Source: an uncultured Acholeplasmatales bacterium
GTDB lineage: Bacteria; Bacillota_I; Bacilli_A; Acholeplasmatales; Anaeroplasmataceae
Reading direction: 5' to 3'
Assembly: GCA_944324725.1 (NCBI GenBank)
Contig: CALUXJ010000005.1
Coordinates: forward strand, 1-40,626
DNA length: 40,626 bases
Below, piece after piece: positions 1 to 7,582 of the stretch (positions within the stretch are counted from its first letter, which is position 1; every line of letters starts with the position of its first letter). A model generated the notes under the pieces. It was not told the DNA's origin, did not search any database, and saw only the letters and a program-made list of their open reading frames with translations. A program made the position numbers and the translations under genes.

Positions 1-29
1 ACTCCAATTTTTACTTTGTTATTTAAAAT

Positions 30-63
30 CTGAGGTAGCTACCTACCTACCTAACTACCTCAG
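30..63. repeat. Inverted repeat with tandem CTAC units
   Basis: Arms CTGAGGTAG (30-38) and CTACCTCAG (55-63) are perfectly complementary over 9 bp. The 16-nt loop is itself made of CTAC/CCTA units. It lies beyond the terminator of the trmR gene, so it is not needed to end that transcript. No good T-run follows on either strand. Its role is unknown; it could belong to a gene outside the window. Confidence 0.55.
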
Positions 64-74
64 TTTGGAAAGAA

Positions 75-105
75 CCAAAAAACCAGCCATAATCTATGAC
101 TAGTT
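75..105 (-). terminator. Intrinsic terminator of the alaS-ruvX-trmR run
   Basis: Read on the minus strand, arms at 95-105 and 81-91 form an 11-bp stem with several G-U pairs and a three-base loop (92-94), followed by a run of six T (77-82, partly shared with the stem). The stem includes the TAG stop codon of the trmR-like gene, so the terminator starts inside the gene end. Confidence 0.7.
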
Positions 106-684
106 TTTAATAGATACACTCATACCATCGCCAATAGAATAAAACTTAGTTTGAAAAGCCCCATTATTGGCTAAGCTCTCTCTAAAATTTCTCAGTTTTC
201 TAACTAAAGCACGTAGGCTTCTTGAACAATTACTTAAATCAGGATTGGCCACTAACCCATGAAATTCTAAATTATCACAAACAACTATACCACCTTTTTT
301 TACGAGGGGTGTATAAATGTCAAAAAATTTTTGATATTGGGCCTTAGCAGCATCAATAAACAATAAATCAAACTGATTATCTTTAACCTGATCAAAAGCC
401 ATTAAAGCATCAGCATGAATAACTTTAATTTTATCCGTTAGATTGAGGCTGTTAATATTCTTTTGTGCTTCTTCGTACATTTTAGGGTCCCGCTCAATCG
501 TGACAACATTAGAACCCGTTTGCGCCATCATAATTGCTGAATAGCCAATAGCTGTACCAATTTCTAGAATACTACTAACATTAAATTGCTTTATTTGCTC
601 TAAAAGAAAGGCAAGTCCCGCATCTTTAATAATCGGGACCTGATTTTCTAAGGCATAAGCTTTTATACTTTCTATATTACTCAT
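100..684 (-). CDS. trmR: SAM-dependent O-methyltransferase, TrmR (YrrM) type
   Basis: 194-residue class I methyltransferase. The SAM-binding glycine loop (ILEIGTAIGYSA) lies near residue 40, the acidic end of strand 2 (VVTIERDP) near residue 62, and the metal-site motif DLLFIDAAKAQY with a downstream CDNL follows, as in caffeoyl-CoA-type O-methyltransferases. In B. subtilis the homologue at this position (YrrM/TrmR) methylates 5-hydroxyuridine in the tRNA wobble position; the assignment here rests on family plus position after alaS, ruvX and yrzB. I take the ATG at 684, which overlaps the DUF1292 stop by 8 bp. A longer reading frame upstream is only the out-of-frame shadow of the His/Cys-rich tail of that gene. 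YrrL (MltG), present between these genes in B. subtilis, is absent. Confidence 0.82.
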   Translation of the reverse strand: MSNIESIKAYALENQVPIIKDAGLAFLLEQIKQFNVSSILEIGTAIGYSAIMMAQTGSNVVTIERDPKMYEEAQKNINSLNLTDKIKVIHADALMAFDQVKDNQFDLLFIDAAKAQYQKFFDIYTPLVKKGGIVVCDNLEFHGLVANPDLSNCSRSLRALVRKLRNFRESLANNGAFQTKFYSIGDGMSVSIKN

Positions 685-1078
685 TATGGTGGCAACCACA
701 TTCATGATGGTCGTCGCAATCACAGTCATGATCATGATCGCAATCACAATCGCCACCACAAGCTGAATCTTCACCGCAGCCACAGCCATCGCAATCATCA
801 CAGCTGCAACCTTCATGATGATGGTGATGATGTGCATGTTCTTCAAAATATTGGTTAACTACTTCTTCAAGCATATCCCATTCTTTATCATCTTGAACAG
901 GCATCAAGTTACCACTATTACCATCATTTTCTGTATAAATCATAGCACTAATTTCTTTTGTATCACCATATTCAAAAATTACATACTTATGATTATATTC
1001 CTTAGATTCATAAGTGAAAATGATTCTACATTTAACTTCCTTACCATCAGCATTAATTGTCATGTACTCGTTACTCAT
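677..1078 (-). CDS. DUF1292 (YrzB-like) protein with a His/Cys/Asp-rich tail
   Basis: 133 residues in two parts. Residues 1-80 match the DUF1292/YrzB pattern (short beta-rich protein of unknown function; VIFEYGDTKEISAMIY, then a DDKEWDMLEEVVNQYFEE helix), in its usual place after ruvX. From about residue 81 to the end the protein is almost only His, Cys, Asp, Gly and Glu: a run of six His, then CSCDDCDGCGCGEDSACGG, then alternating DCDCDHDHD blocks ending CGCHH. This tail has more than ten Cys and more than ten His and looks like a metal-binding segment. Only 2 bp separate it from the ruvX stop, and it overlaps trmR by 8 bp. The function of either half is not known; the metal binding is inference from composition. 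Confidence 0.85.
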   Translation of the reverse strand: MSNEYMTINADGKEVKCRIIFTYESKEYNHKYVIFEYGDTKEISAMIYTENDGNSGNLMPVQDDKEWDMLEEVVNQYFEEHAHHHHHHEGCSCDDCDGCGCGEDSACGGDCDCDHDHDCDCDDHHECGCHHNE

Positions 1079-1080
1079 TA

Positions 1081-1497
1081 TTATTTTCTCCTATCTAAAT
1101 AATTTTGTAATATTACTTGAGCAGCTAGCTCATCTTTTTTAGAACGTCGCTTTTCTCTACTTAAATTACCCTCAAGCATAAGCTTATCAACCATTGAAGT
1201 CGTTAGACGTTCATCTAGCAAGATAACTTTTATATTAGAATTATCTTCGATTAGTTTTTTAAATTCTAAACTAATATTTGCTCTAATGCCCATATCACCA
1301 TTCATATGTTTAGGTAGGCCTAAGACTATTTCCGTAACCTTTTCCTTTTGACATAAGTCAATTAGGTAACTACTAGCCTGTTTATAGTTATCTTCCTTAA
1401 AATAATAAGTTATCAGTGGTCTTGCAATAATTTGTAATTCATCAGATATAGCAATACCCAAACTCTTAGCTCCTAAATCTAGGCCAATTATGCGCAT
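1081..1497 (-). CDS. ruvX: RuvX/YqgF Holliday junction resolvase-like nuclease
   Basis: 138 residues, the usual length for the family. The RNase H-like fold signature is clear: MRIIGLDLGAKSLGIAISD at the N-terminus gives the first catalytic Asp, VLGLPKHMNG carries the second conserved block, and LLDERLTT with the downstream KKDELAAQVILQNYL carries the remaining acidic residues. YqgF proteins act in pre-16S rRNA 5' processing and are also described as Holliday junction resolvases. The start overlaps the end of alaS by 10 bp, which suggests translational coupling. The alaS-ruvX-DUF1292 order is typical of Firmicutes, but the small IreB gene often found between alaS and ruvX is missing. Confidence 0.92.
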   Translation of the reverse strand: MRIIGLDLGAKSLGIAISDELQIIARPLITYYFKEDNYKQASSYLIDLCQKEKVTEIVLGLPKHMNGDMGIRANISLEFKKLIEDNSNIKVILLDERLTTSMVDKLMLEGNLSREKRRSKKDELAAQVILQNYLDRRK

Positions 1498-4094
1498 AAT
1501 TTTTCCTTAACAGCAGCAAGAGCTTCTACAAATTTAGTGGCATCCTTACCACCAGCTTGGGCCATATCTGGCTTACCACCACCACCGCCACCGCATATTG
1601 CAGTAGCTGTTTTAATTATTTCAACTGCATTATACCCTGATTTAGCTGCACATACAAATGTTATGCTTTGATTCTCATTATACGCTAAGAAACAAACATC
1701 TAAGTTATAGTTATTCATTAAGGTCTTAGCTAAATCCTTTAGTAAATTCTTAGCTACTCCGTTAACTGCACAAACTAATTTATTATTTTTAATTAAAGCT
1801 TCATATTGGGCTAAATCTTTGGTTGAAGCTTCCCTTTCTAGCTTAGCAATATTTAAATCTAATTGATGGAGTGCTTCACTTAAGCGAGCTTTTTCAGCTC
1901 TTAAATCCAGAACAAATTGATAGCCCTTAGAAGTTGGTTCCTTAAATACAACAATATTTTCAACTTTTAAGTCGGCATGATCATTGATAAGTTTTTTAGC
2001 TTTCTTTTCTAGGGCATAGATGTCTTGGTAAACATTAGCTTCGTTAGCCTTCAAAAGTTCTAGAGCTTTTGGACCTGTAACACCTGTAATTCTAAAGATA
2101 CCAGAACCAATAGATTCGTATGAAGAAATCATAAATTCTTCTACATCCTTAGTATTGCTAACATGGCAACCACCACAAAGCTCAATTGAACAATCCATAT
2201 TAACAACTCTTACAACATCGCCATATTTTTCGCTGAATAATGCCATTGCTCCTAAAGCTTTAGCTTCGTTAATTGGCATATTTTTAATCACAACGTTATG
2301 AGCTTCAGCAATATATTTATTGACCAATGCTTCAACTGCTAATAAATCTTCATTAGATAATGGGTTATAGTTATTAAAGTCAAAACGTACAAATTTATCT
2401 GTTACTAGTTGACCTTGTTGATGAGTATCTTTACTTAAAATATGTTGTAATGCCGCTTGTAATAAGTGAGCAGCTGAGTGATTCTTCCTAATAGCTTCTC
2501 TATATTCTTGATCGACTAAGGCTAAAACTTCGTCACCTTCTTTAAAGCTATTTTCTTCCATCACATGAAGATGTTGGCCATTAGGTAATTTAATAACATC
2601 TAAAACATTGATGCCATTAATAACACCTTTATCACAAACCTCACCACCACTAGTAGCATAAAATGGTGTTTGGTCTAGAACGATACCCTCGGCAAAGACC
2701 TTAATAACCTTAGCCTTAGTTTCTAGAGTGTCATAGCCAACAAATTTTGAATCAGCTTTGAAATGAAGATACGCTTCATTTTGACTCTTCATTGATTCAA
2801 CATCTTTTCTACTAGCTCTAGCTCTTTCCTTTTGTAAATTCATTTCTTGCTTAAAGCCTTCCTCATCAACACTATAACCTAAATCAGAGGCATATTCCTT
2901 AGTTAATTCTAATGGGAAGCCATATGTATCATATAGTGTGAAAGCATCTTTACCAGAAATATTTTTACCTAACTTTAATAAATCGTTAAGCCGTTTTTCC
3001 CCAACATTTAATGTTTCAAGGAATTTCTTTTCTTCGTTCGTAATAATTTGTTTAATAATATCAGCTTTAGTTGCTAAATGTGGATAGAAACTACCCATAA
3101 TATCGATAACAACGTCAACTAATTCGGCCATAAACGGACGATTAATGCCAATTTGCTTAGCATATTTCATGGCTCTACGTAAAACTCTTCTTAAAACGTA
3201 ACCCCGGCCCTCATTTGATAAAGTGGCTCCATCCGCAATGGCAAAGCTTACAGTTCTTACATGATCGGCGATAACCTTGAAGGCCATTTGGCCAGTATAT
3301 TTAACTCCAGAAATTTCTTCGGTCTTACTGATAATTGGACGGAATAGGTCGGTGTCGTAGTTAGTATCTACTTCCTGCATTACACAGCATAGTCTTTCAA
3401 GACCGCAACCAGTATCAATATTTTTACTAGGTAATTCCTTATAATCTTCTCTTTTTACCCCTGCTTTAGAATTAAATTGGCTGAAAACGATATTCCAAAT
3501 TTCAATAAAACGATCATTTTCAATATCTTGTTCAATTAATTCTTTACCGCGGGCATCGTATTTAGGACCACGGTCATAAAACATCTCTGTATCAGGACCA
3601 CAAGGACCTTCACCAATTTCCCAGAAGTTATCCCATAACGGAATTAGATGATCACTGGCAATACCATGGCTCATCCAAACCTCTTTTGTTTCTAAATCGT
3701 CAGTGTAATAAGTGATATAAAGCTTATCCTTATCAAAGCCAAACCACTTAGGATCAAATAACAATTCACAAGCAAAACTTATTGCTTCCTTCTTGAAATA
3801 ATCACCAATGGAGAAGTTACCTAACATTTCAAAGAAGGTATGATGTCTAGCTGTCCGCCCAACATTTTCAATATCGTTAGTTCTAATACATTTTTGAGCA
3901 TTAGTAATACGTGGGTTAAGGGGAACCATACTACCATCAAAATATTTTTTCAATGGTGTTACCCCCGCATTAATCCATAATAGGGTAGGATCATTATCTG
4001 GAATTAAGGAAGCAGATGGTTCTACACTATGACCTTTACTCTTAAAAAAATCTAACCACATTTGTCTAATTTCTTTTGAACTTAAATGTTTCAT
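1488..4094 (-). CDS. alaS: Alanyl-tRNA synthetase
   Basis: 868 residues, full length. The N-terminal class II catalytic domain begins MKHLSSKEIRQMWLDFFKSKGH, with RTNDIENVGRTARHHTFFEMLGNFSIGDYFK as class II motif 2. The editing domain has the zinc-site motif HSAAHLL and, further on, CGGCHVSNT. The C-terminal C-Ala domain ends in GGGGGGKPDMAQAGG. The enzyme charges tRNA-Ala in the cytoplasm and hydrolyses mischarged Ser/Gly. It is the first gene of a run with ruvX, DUF1292 and trmR. The start ATG at 4094 has an in-frame TAG three codons upstream, so no longer start is possible; the strong Shine-Dalgarno lies unusually far upstream (see the leader entry). Confidence 0.98.
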   Translation of the reverse strand: MKHLSSKEIRQMWLDFFKSKGHSVEPSASLIPDNDPTLLWINAGVTPLKKYFDGSMVPLNPRITNAQKCIRTNDIENVGRTARHHTFFEMLGNFSIGDYFKKEAISFACELLFDPKWFGFDKDKLYITYYTDDLETKEVWMSHGIASDHLIPLWDNFWEIGEGPCGPDTEMFYDRGPKYDARGKELIEQDIENDRFIEIWNIVFSQFNSKAGVKREDYKELPSKNIDTGCGLERLCCVMQEVDTNYDTDLFRPIISKTEEISGVKYTGQMAFKVIADHVRTVSFAIADGATLSNEGRGYVLRRVLRRAMKYAKQIGINRPFMAELVDVVIDIMGSFYPHLATKADIIKQIITNEEKKFLETLNVGEKRLNDLLKLGKNISGKDAFTLYDTYGFPLELTKEYASDLGYSVDEEGFKQEMNLQKERARASRKDVESMKSQNEAYLHFKADSKFVGYDTLETKAKVIKVFAEGIVLDQTPFYATSGGEVCDKGVINGINVLDVIKLPNGQHLHVMEENSFKEGDEVLALVDQEYREAIRKNHSAAHLLQAALQHILSKDTHQQGQLVTDKFVRFDFNNYNPLSNEDLLAVEALVNKYIAEAHNVVIKNMPINEAKALGAMALFSEKYGDVVRVVNMDCSIELCGGCHVSNTKDVEEFMISSYESIGSGIFRITGVTGPKALELLKANEANVYQDIYALEKKAKKLINDHADLKVENIVVFKEPTSKGYQFVLDLRAEKARLSEALHQLDLNIAKLEREASTKDLAQYEALIKNNKLVCAVNGVAKNLLKDLAKTLMNNYNLDVCFLAYNENQSITFVCAAKSGYNAVEIIKTATAICGGGGGGKPDMAQAGGKDATKFVEALAAVKEKLCA

Positions 4095-4205
4095 AAATCT
4101 CTATTTTGATAATTAACAAACGTTAATTATTCTCCTTTCTAAATTTGGGTATTAAGACCCTCTAAAACATTGGTATTATACTACAATTTAATATAAATAT
4201 TAAAT
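4095..4205 (-). promoter_or_regulatory. alaS promoter and structured leader
   Basis: A TATAAT -10 box lies at 4175-4180; the -35 region is poor and sits in a perfect AT-only inverted repeat (4186-4205). The predicted leader holds a small GGGT/ACCC hairpin (4147-4160), then a strong AAAGGAG Shine-Dalgarno (4132-4138), then a perfect 9-bp hairpin with a 4-nt loop (4109-4130), and only then the start codon. About 37 nt separate the Shine-Dalgarno from the ATG, too far unless the hairpin forms. No T-box motif was found. From 4206 to 4290 the sequence is AT-rich with no feature I can support. Confidence 0.6.
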
Positions 4206-4290
4206 GTTTTTTTATAAAATAGCGTTTTTTACAAAAATATTAGCGCAAAAAATCATCTTTAATCTTTTTTTAGTAAAAAAATCAAGCTAT

Positions 4291-6444
4291 CTACATAAAA
4301 TCATAAGGGGTAATTTCTTTCTTTTCCTCTAAAAACTCCATAAGTGAGGTATTGCGTAACTGCTCTTTTATCTTACTTTTATGCTTTAATAATTCTAAGT
4401 CACCTAAAATAATTAATTTTTGTTTTGCTCTCGTAATAGCGGTATAGATTAATTTTCTTTTTAACATTAAAGAGTAGCTACTAAGAATAGGAAATATGAC
4501 ATTTTCATACTCTGATCCTTGGGATTTGTGAATGCTTATGGCATAGGCAAGGGTTAAATTATCTAAATCACTACTAGCTAATCTGACAATCTTCCCCGTA
4601 AAATCTACCCCAACGGAATCAGCAAAAATATCAACTATATAGCCAATATCGCCATTCATAATACCTTTTTCCGAATCATTTTGAAGCTGCAAAACTTTAT
4701 CATCAGGATAAAAAGTTAAATCACTACGTTTAATCATAACCTCTTTATGCGGGTTATAATTAGTTTGAATAAATTTGTTTACTTCGTTAATTCCTACAAC
4801 TCCCTGATATAGTGGAATTAAAATTTGTAAATTATTCAAAGCATTTCCCTTACTTAAATAATTGTCCATTATCCTTTTAATAACATTTAATAAATTAGTT
4901 TTATCCGCTTGATAAAAGAAAACCTCACGATGCTCTTTAAAAATATTAAAATCCAAATTTTGCTTTAAAATCATATTAGCAAGCTTAATAATATTACTAT
5001 CAGCCACTTGACGCATAACTTCTGTAAGGCGATAAACACTAAAAGCCTTTGAATTAATAAGATCGTGTAAAAATTCTCCTGGGCCTACACTTGGTAACTG
5101 ATTTTCATCACCAATAAAAATGACCTGGGAAAAGGTATTAATAGCCTCTAAAAGGTGATATGCCAGTTCAATATCAATCATACTTGCTTCATCTATAATA
5201 ATTAAATCATAGGGCAAACGATTAAATTCATTAAAAGAAAACTCACCTGTATAATCATATCCTAAAGCCTTGTGAATAGTATAGGCTTCTAGACCATTAG
5301 CTTCCTTTAGCCGTTTAGCCGCCCGACCAGTAGGAGCTAAAAGTAAAATGCTCGGGTCATTTTTTACATTATTAAGCTTATTAAACATTTTAATAATTCC
5401 CTTAACAATGGTTGTTTTACCTGTTCCCGGACCACCAGTGATGATGGCAACCTTATCATTTAAAATCTTAGCTAGCGTTTCTTTTTGTTTAACTGTATAG
5501 CTAAAACTATTACTAGCTTCTACACTTTTTAAAGCTTGTTCAATTTTTGCTTTTTCATATTGTCTAAACGGCGCATTAGCTAACTGCTTTAAATACTGGG
5601 CAACCTTAAATTCAGCATTATATAAAACGTTAGGATAAACCTTAGTATCCTTTTGGACTAAGCGCCTTTTATCCTTTAATTCTTCTAAACTATCAATTAT
5701 AAGTTTCGTGTCGATATTTAAATAGTTATTTGTCAATTTAATTAAATCGTTAACTAAAATATAACAATTGCCATCTTGATAACAGGAATTAGTCAAAGTA
5801 TATAAAATTGCCTCTTTAATCCTTATCTCATTATCCGCATTAATACCTAAACTCATAGCTAAATTATCGGCCTTTTTAAAGCCAAAGCCAACCACATCAT
5901 AAATAAGTCGATAGGGATTTTCTTTAATTAAATTAAGCGTATTAGTACCATACTGCTCATAAAGCTTATTAGCCATTTTAGGAGTTAAACCATAATTATA
6001 TAATTCAATATAGGTGGCATCTTCTTCCGAATTAGCTTTTATTTGTTCATAAATAAGTTGCTTTTTGGGCTTAGTTAAATTAGGAATCTTGTCTAAAACT
6101 TCCTTATTTTTAGCTATTAATAAAAGGGCATCTTCGCCTAAAATCTCAACCAGCTTAGTAGCTGTCTTTTTACCAATGCCATAAAACTTATCACTAGAAA
6201 GATAAGTAATAAGTCCCGCCTTGGTGTCCTTAATACGCTTATAGGAAGTAACCTTAAATTGTTTGCCATACTTAGGATGATTGACAAAATCACCATAAAA
6301 GACATAGCTAAGTCCCTCTTCTAAAAGAGGTAAATTGCCACTTAAGGTGTAATTTTTATTATTAGCCTTAACCAAAACAACCTTATAAGCAGAATCAGGA
6401 GCTTTATAGATTTCTGATACGAATACGCCCTTTAATTCTTCCAT
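4291..6444 (-). CDS. recD2: RecD2-type SF1B DNA helicase
   Basis: 717 residues, the size of RecD2 proteins that act without RecBC. The order is an N-terminal OB-like domain, helix-hairpin-helix segments (GIGKKTATKLVEILG near residue 90, VVGFGFKKADNLA near residue 185), then the helicase: Walker A GGPGTGKTT around residue 335, Walker B DEASMID, motif III GDENQLPSVGPG, and C-terminal SIHKSQGSEYENV and YTAITRAKQ. It unwinds DNA 5' to 3' and is linked to DNA repair and replication. Its start shares one base with the mnmA stop (TAATG), as expected for coupled genes. The B. subtilis equivalent also sits between mnmA and alaS. Confidence 0.95.
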   Translation of the reverse strand: MEELKGVFVSEIYKAPDSAYKVVLVKANNKNYTLSGNLPLLEEGLSYVFYGDFVNHPKYGKQFKVTSYKRIKDTKAGLITYLSSDKFYGIGKKTATKLVEILGEDALLLIAKNKEVLDKIPNLTKPKKQLIYEQIKANSEEDATYIELYNYGLTPKMANKLYEQYGTNTLNLIKENPYRLIYDVVGFGFKKADNLAMSLGINADNEIRIKEAILYTLTNSCYQDGNCYILVNDLIKLTNNYLNIDTKLIIDSLEELKDKRRLVQKDTKVYPNVLYNAEFKVAQYLKQLANAPFRQYEKAKIEQALKSVEASNSFSYTVKQKETLAKILNDKVAIITGGPGTGKTTIVKGIIKMFNKLNNVKNDPSILLLAPTGRAAKRLKEANGLEAYTIHKALGYDYTGEFSFNEFNRLPYDLIIIDEASMIDIELAYHLLEAINTFSQVIFIGDENQLPSVGPGEFLHDLINSKAFSVYRLTEVMRQVADSNIIKLANMILKQNLDFNIFKEHREVFFYQADKTNLLNVIKRIMDNYLSKGNALNNLQILIPLYQGVVGINEVNKFIQTNYNPHKEVMIKRSDLTFYPDDKVLQLQNDSEKGIMNGDIGYIVDIFADSVGVDFTGKIVRLASSDLDNLTLAYAISIHKSQGSEYENVIFPILSSYSLMLKRKLIYTAITRAKQKLIILGDLELLKHKSKIKEQLRNTSLMEFLEEKKEITPYDFM

Positions 6445-7580
6445 TAATATCTTCTCTTTTCCTCATCCATATAAACTTCATCAATTATGGCTCCACCTAA
6501 ACAAATTTCACCGTCATAGATGACAGCAGCTTGACCAGGAGTTACAGCTTTAGCTAAGCCAGGATAAAATATTTCAATTTTATTATTTGGCAAATGTTTA
6601 ATCGTTACTGGAATATCCTTTTGCCGATATCTAAACTTAGCCGTATAATTTTTGTTCTCTTCTGGAATGCCACTAATCCAATTGCATTCACTAGCCAAAA
6701 GGTGATTAGAATAGAGATATTTATTATCATCACCTTGACCAATAATTAACTGATTTTTAATTAAATCCTTACCGATGACAAACCATGGTTCATTGGCAAA
6801 ATCATGATTACCACCAATGCCAAGGCCCTTTCTTTGCCCAATTGTATAATACATTAAACCATCGTGCATACCTACTACTCTACCATCGGTTGTTACCATT
6901 TGTCCTGGTTGAGCTGGTAAGTAGTTTTGAAGAAAAGCTTTAAAATTACGTTCACCAATAAAGCAAATACCTGTAGAATCTTTTTTTGTAGCCGTTACTA
7001 AATCATATTCTGCTGCTAAAGCTCTTACCTCTTTTTTTAACATATCCCCAATAGGAAACAAACTATTTCGTAATTGTTCTTGACTAATCATACAAAGAAA
7101 ATAGGTTTGATCCTTATTATCGTCTACCCCACGCAGTAAAAGAGAATGGTCTTCTAAATGCTTAACTCTAGCATAGTGACCCATGGCAATATAATCTGCC
7201 CCAAGTTCTTTGGCTTTAGCTAAAAAAGTATTAAATTTAATATATTTATTACACATAATATCTGGATTAGGTGTTCTACCTTTTTTATACTCGTTAATAA
7301 AATATGTAAAAACATAATCCCAATATTCAGCAATAAAATCAATCCGGTGTAATTTAATACCTAGTTTATCAGCCACAGCTTTAGCGTCCTGATAATCTCT
7401 TTCTTGGGGGCAAACGTCATCGTTTAAATCCGGATTACCTAAAATATCATTATTAGTGGCACTATCCCAGTTGCGCATAAACATGCCCTCAACCTCATAG
7501 CCATCTTTCATTAGTCTAATAGCAGCGACACTACTATCAACACCACCTGATAGGCCTAGTATTACTTTTTTCTTTGCCAT
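6444..7580 (-). CDS. mnmA: tRNA-specific 2-thiouridylase MnmA
   Basis: 378 residues. The PP-loop GLSGGVDSSVAA is at the N-terminus, followed by GMFMRNWDS, CPQERDYQDA, TPNPDIMCNKYIKF (first catalytic Cys) and DSTGICFIGERNFKAFL (second catalytic Cys). The enzyme adds sulfur at position 2 of the wobble uridine of tRNA-Lys, -Glu and -Gln. I choose the ATG at 7580 rather than a GTG three codons earlier because a good AGAGGTGG Shine-Dalgarno sits 5-7 bases ahead of it, and the GTG lies inside that site. It starts 2 bp after the nadE stop and ends in an overlap with recD2. Confidence 0.96.
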   Translation of the reverse strand: MAKKKVILGLSGGVDSSVAAIRLMKDGYEVEGMFMRNWDSATNNDILGNPDLNDDVCPQERDYQDAKAVADKLGIKLHRIDFIAEYWDYVFTYFINEYKKGRTPNPDIMCNKYIKFNTFLAKAKELGADYIAMGHYARVKHLEDHSLLLRGVDDNKDQTYFLCMISQEQLRNSLFPIGDMLKKEVRALAAEYDLVTATKKDSTGICFIGERNFKAFLQNYLPAQPGQMVTTDGRVVGMHDGLMYYTIGQRKGLGIGGNHDFANEPWFVIGKDLIKNQLIIGQGDDNKYLYSNHLLASECNWISGIPEENKNYTAKFRYRQKDIPVTIKHLPNNKIEIFYPGLAKAVTPGQAAVIYDGEICLGGAIIDEVYMDEEKRRY

Positions 7581-7582
7581 TT

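Noticed and set aside
685-846. N-terminal extension of the trmR frame (54 residues rich in Ile/Met/Val/Ala)
   Set aside because: It is the antiphase reading of the His/Cys/Asp tail of the DUF1292 gene; the ATG at 684 fits the family length.
815-1102. Plus-strand open frame opposite the DUF1292 gene
   Set aside because: Shadow of the real gene; no Shine-Dalgarno and no family resemblance.
4095-4290. T-box riboswitch before alaS
   Set aside because: No T-box sequence or antiterminator was found and the leader is too short.
4095-4290. IreB-like small gene upstream of ruvX or around alaS
   Set aside because: alaS and ruvX overlap, and the upstream gap has no such frame.
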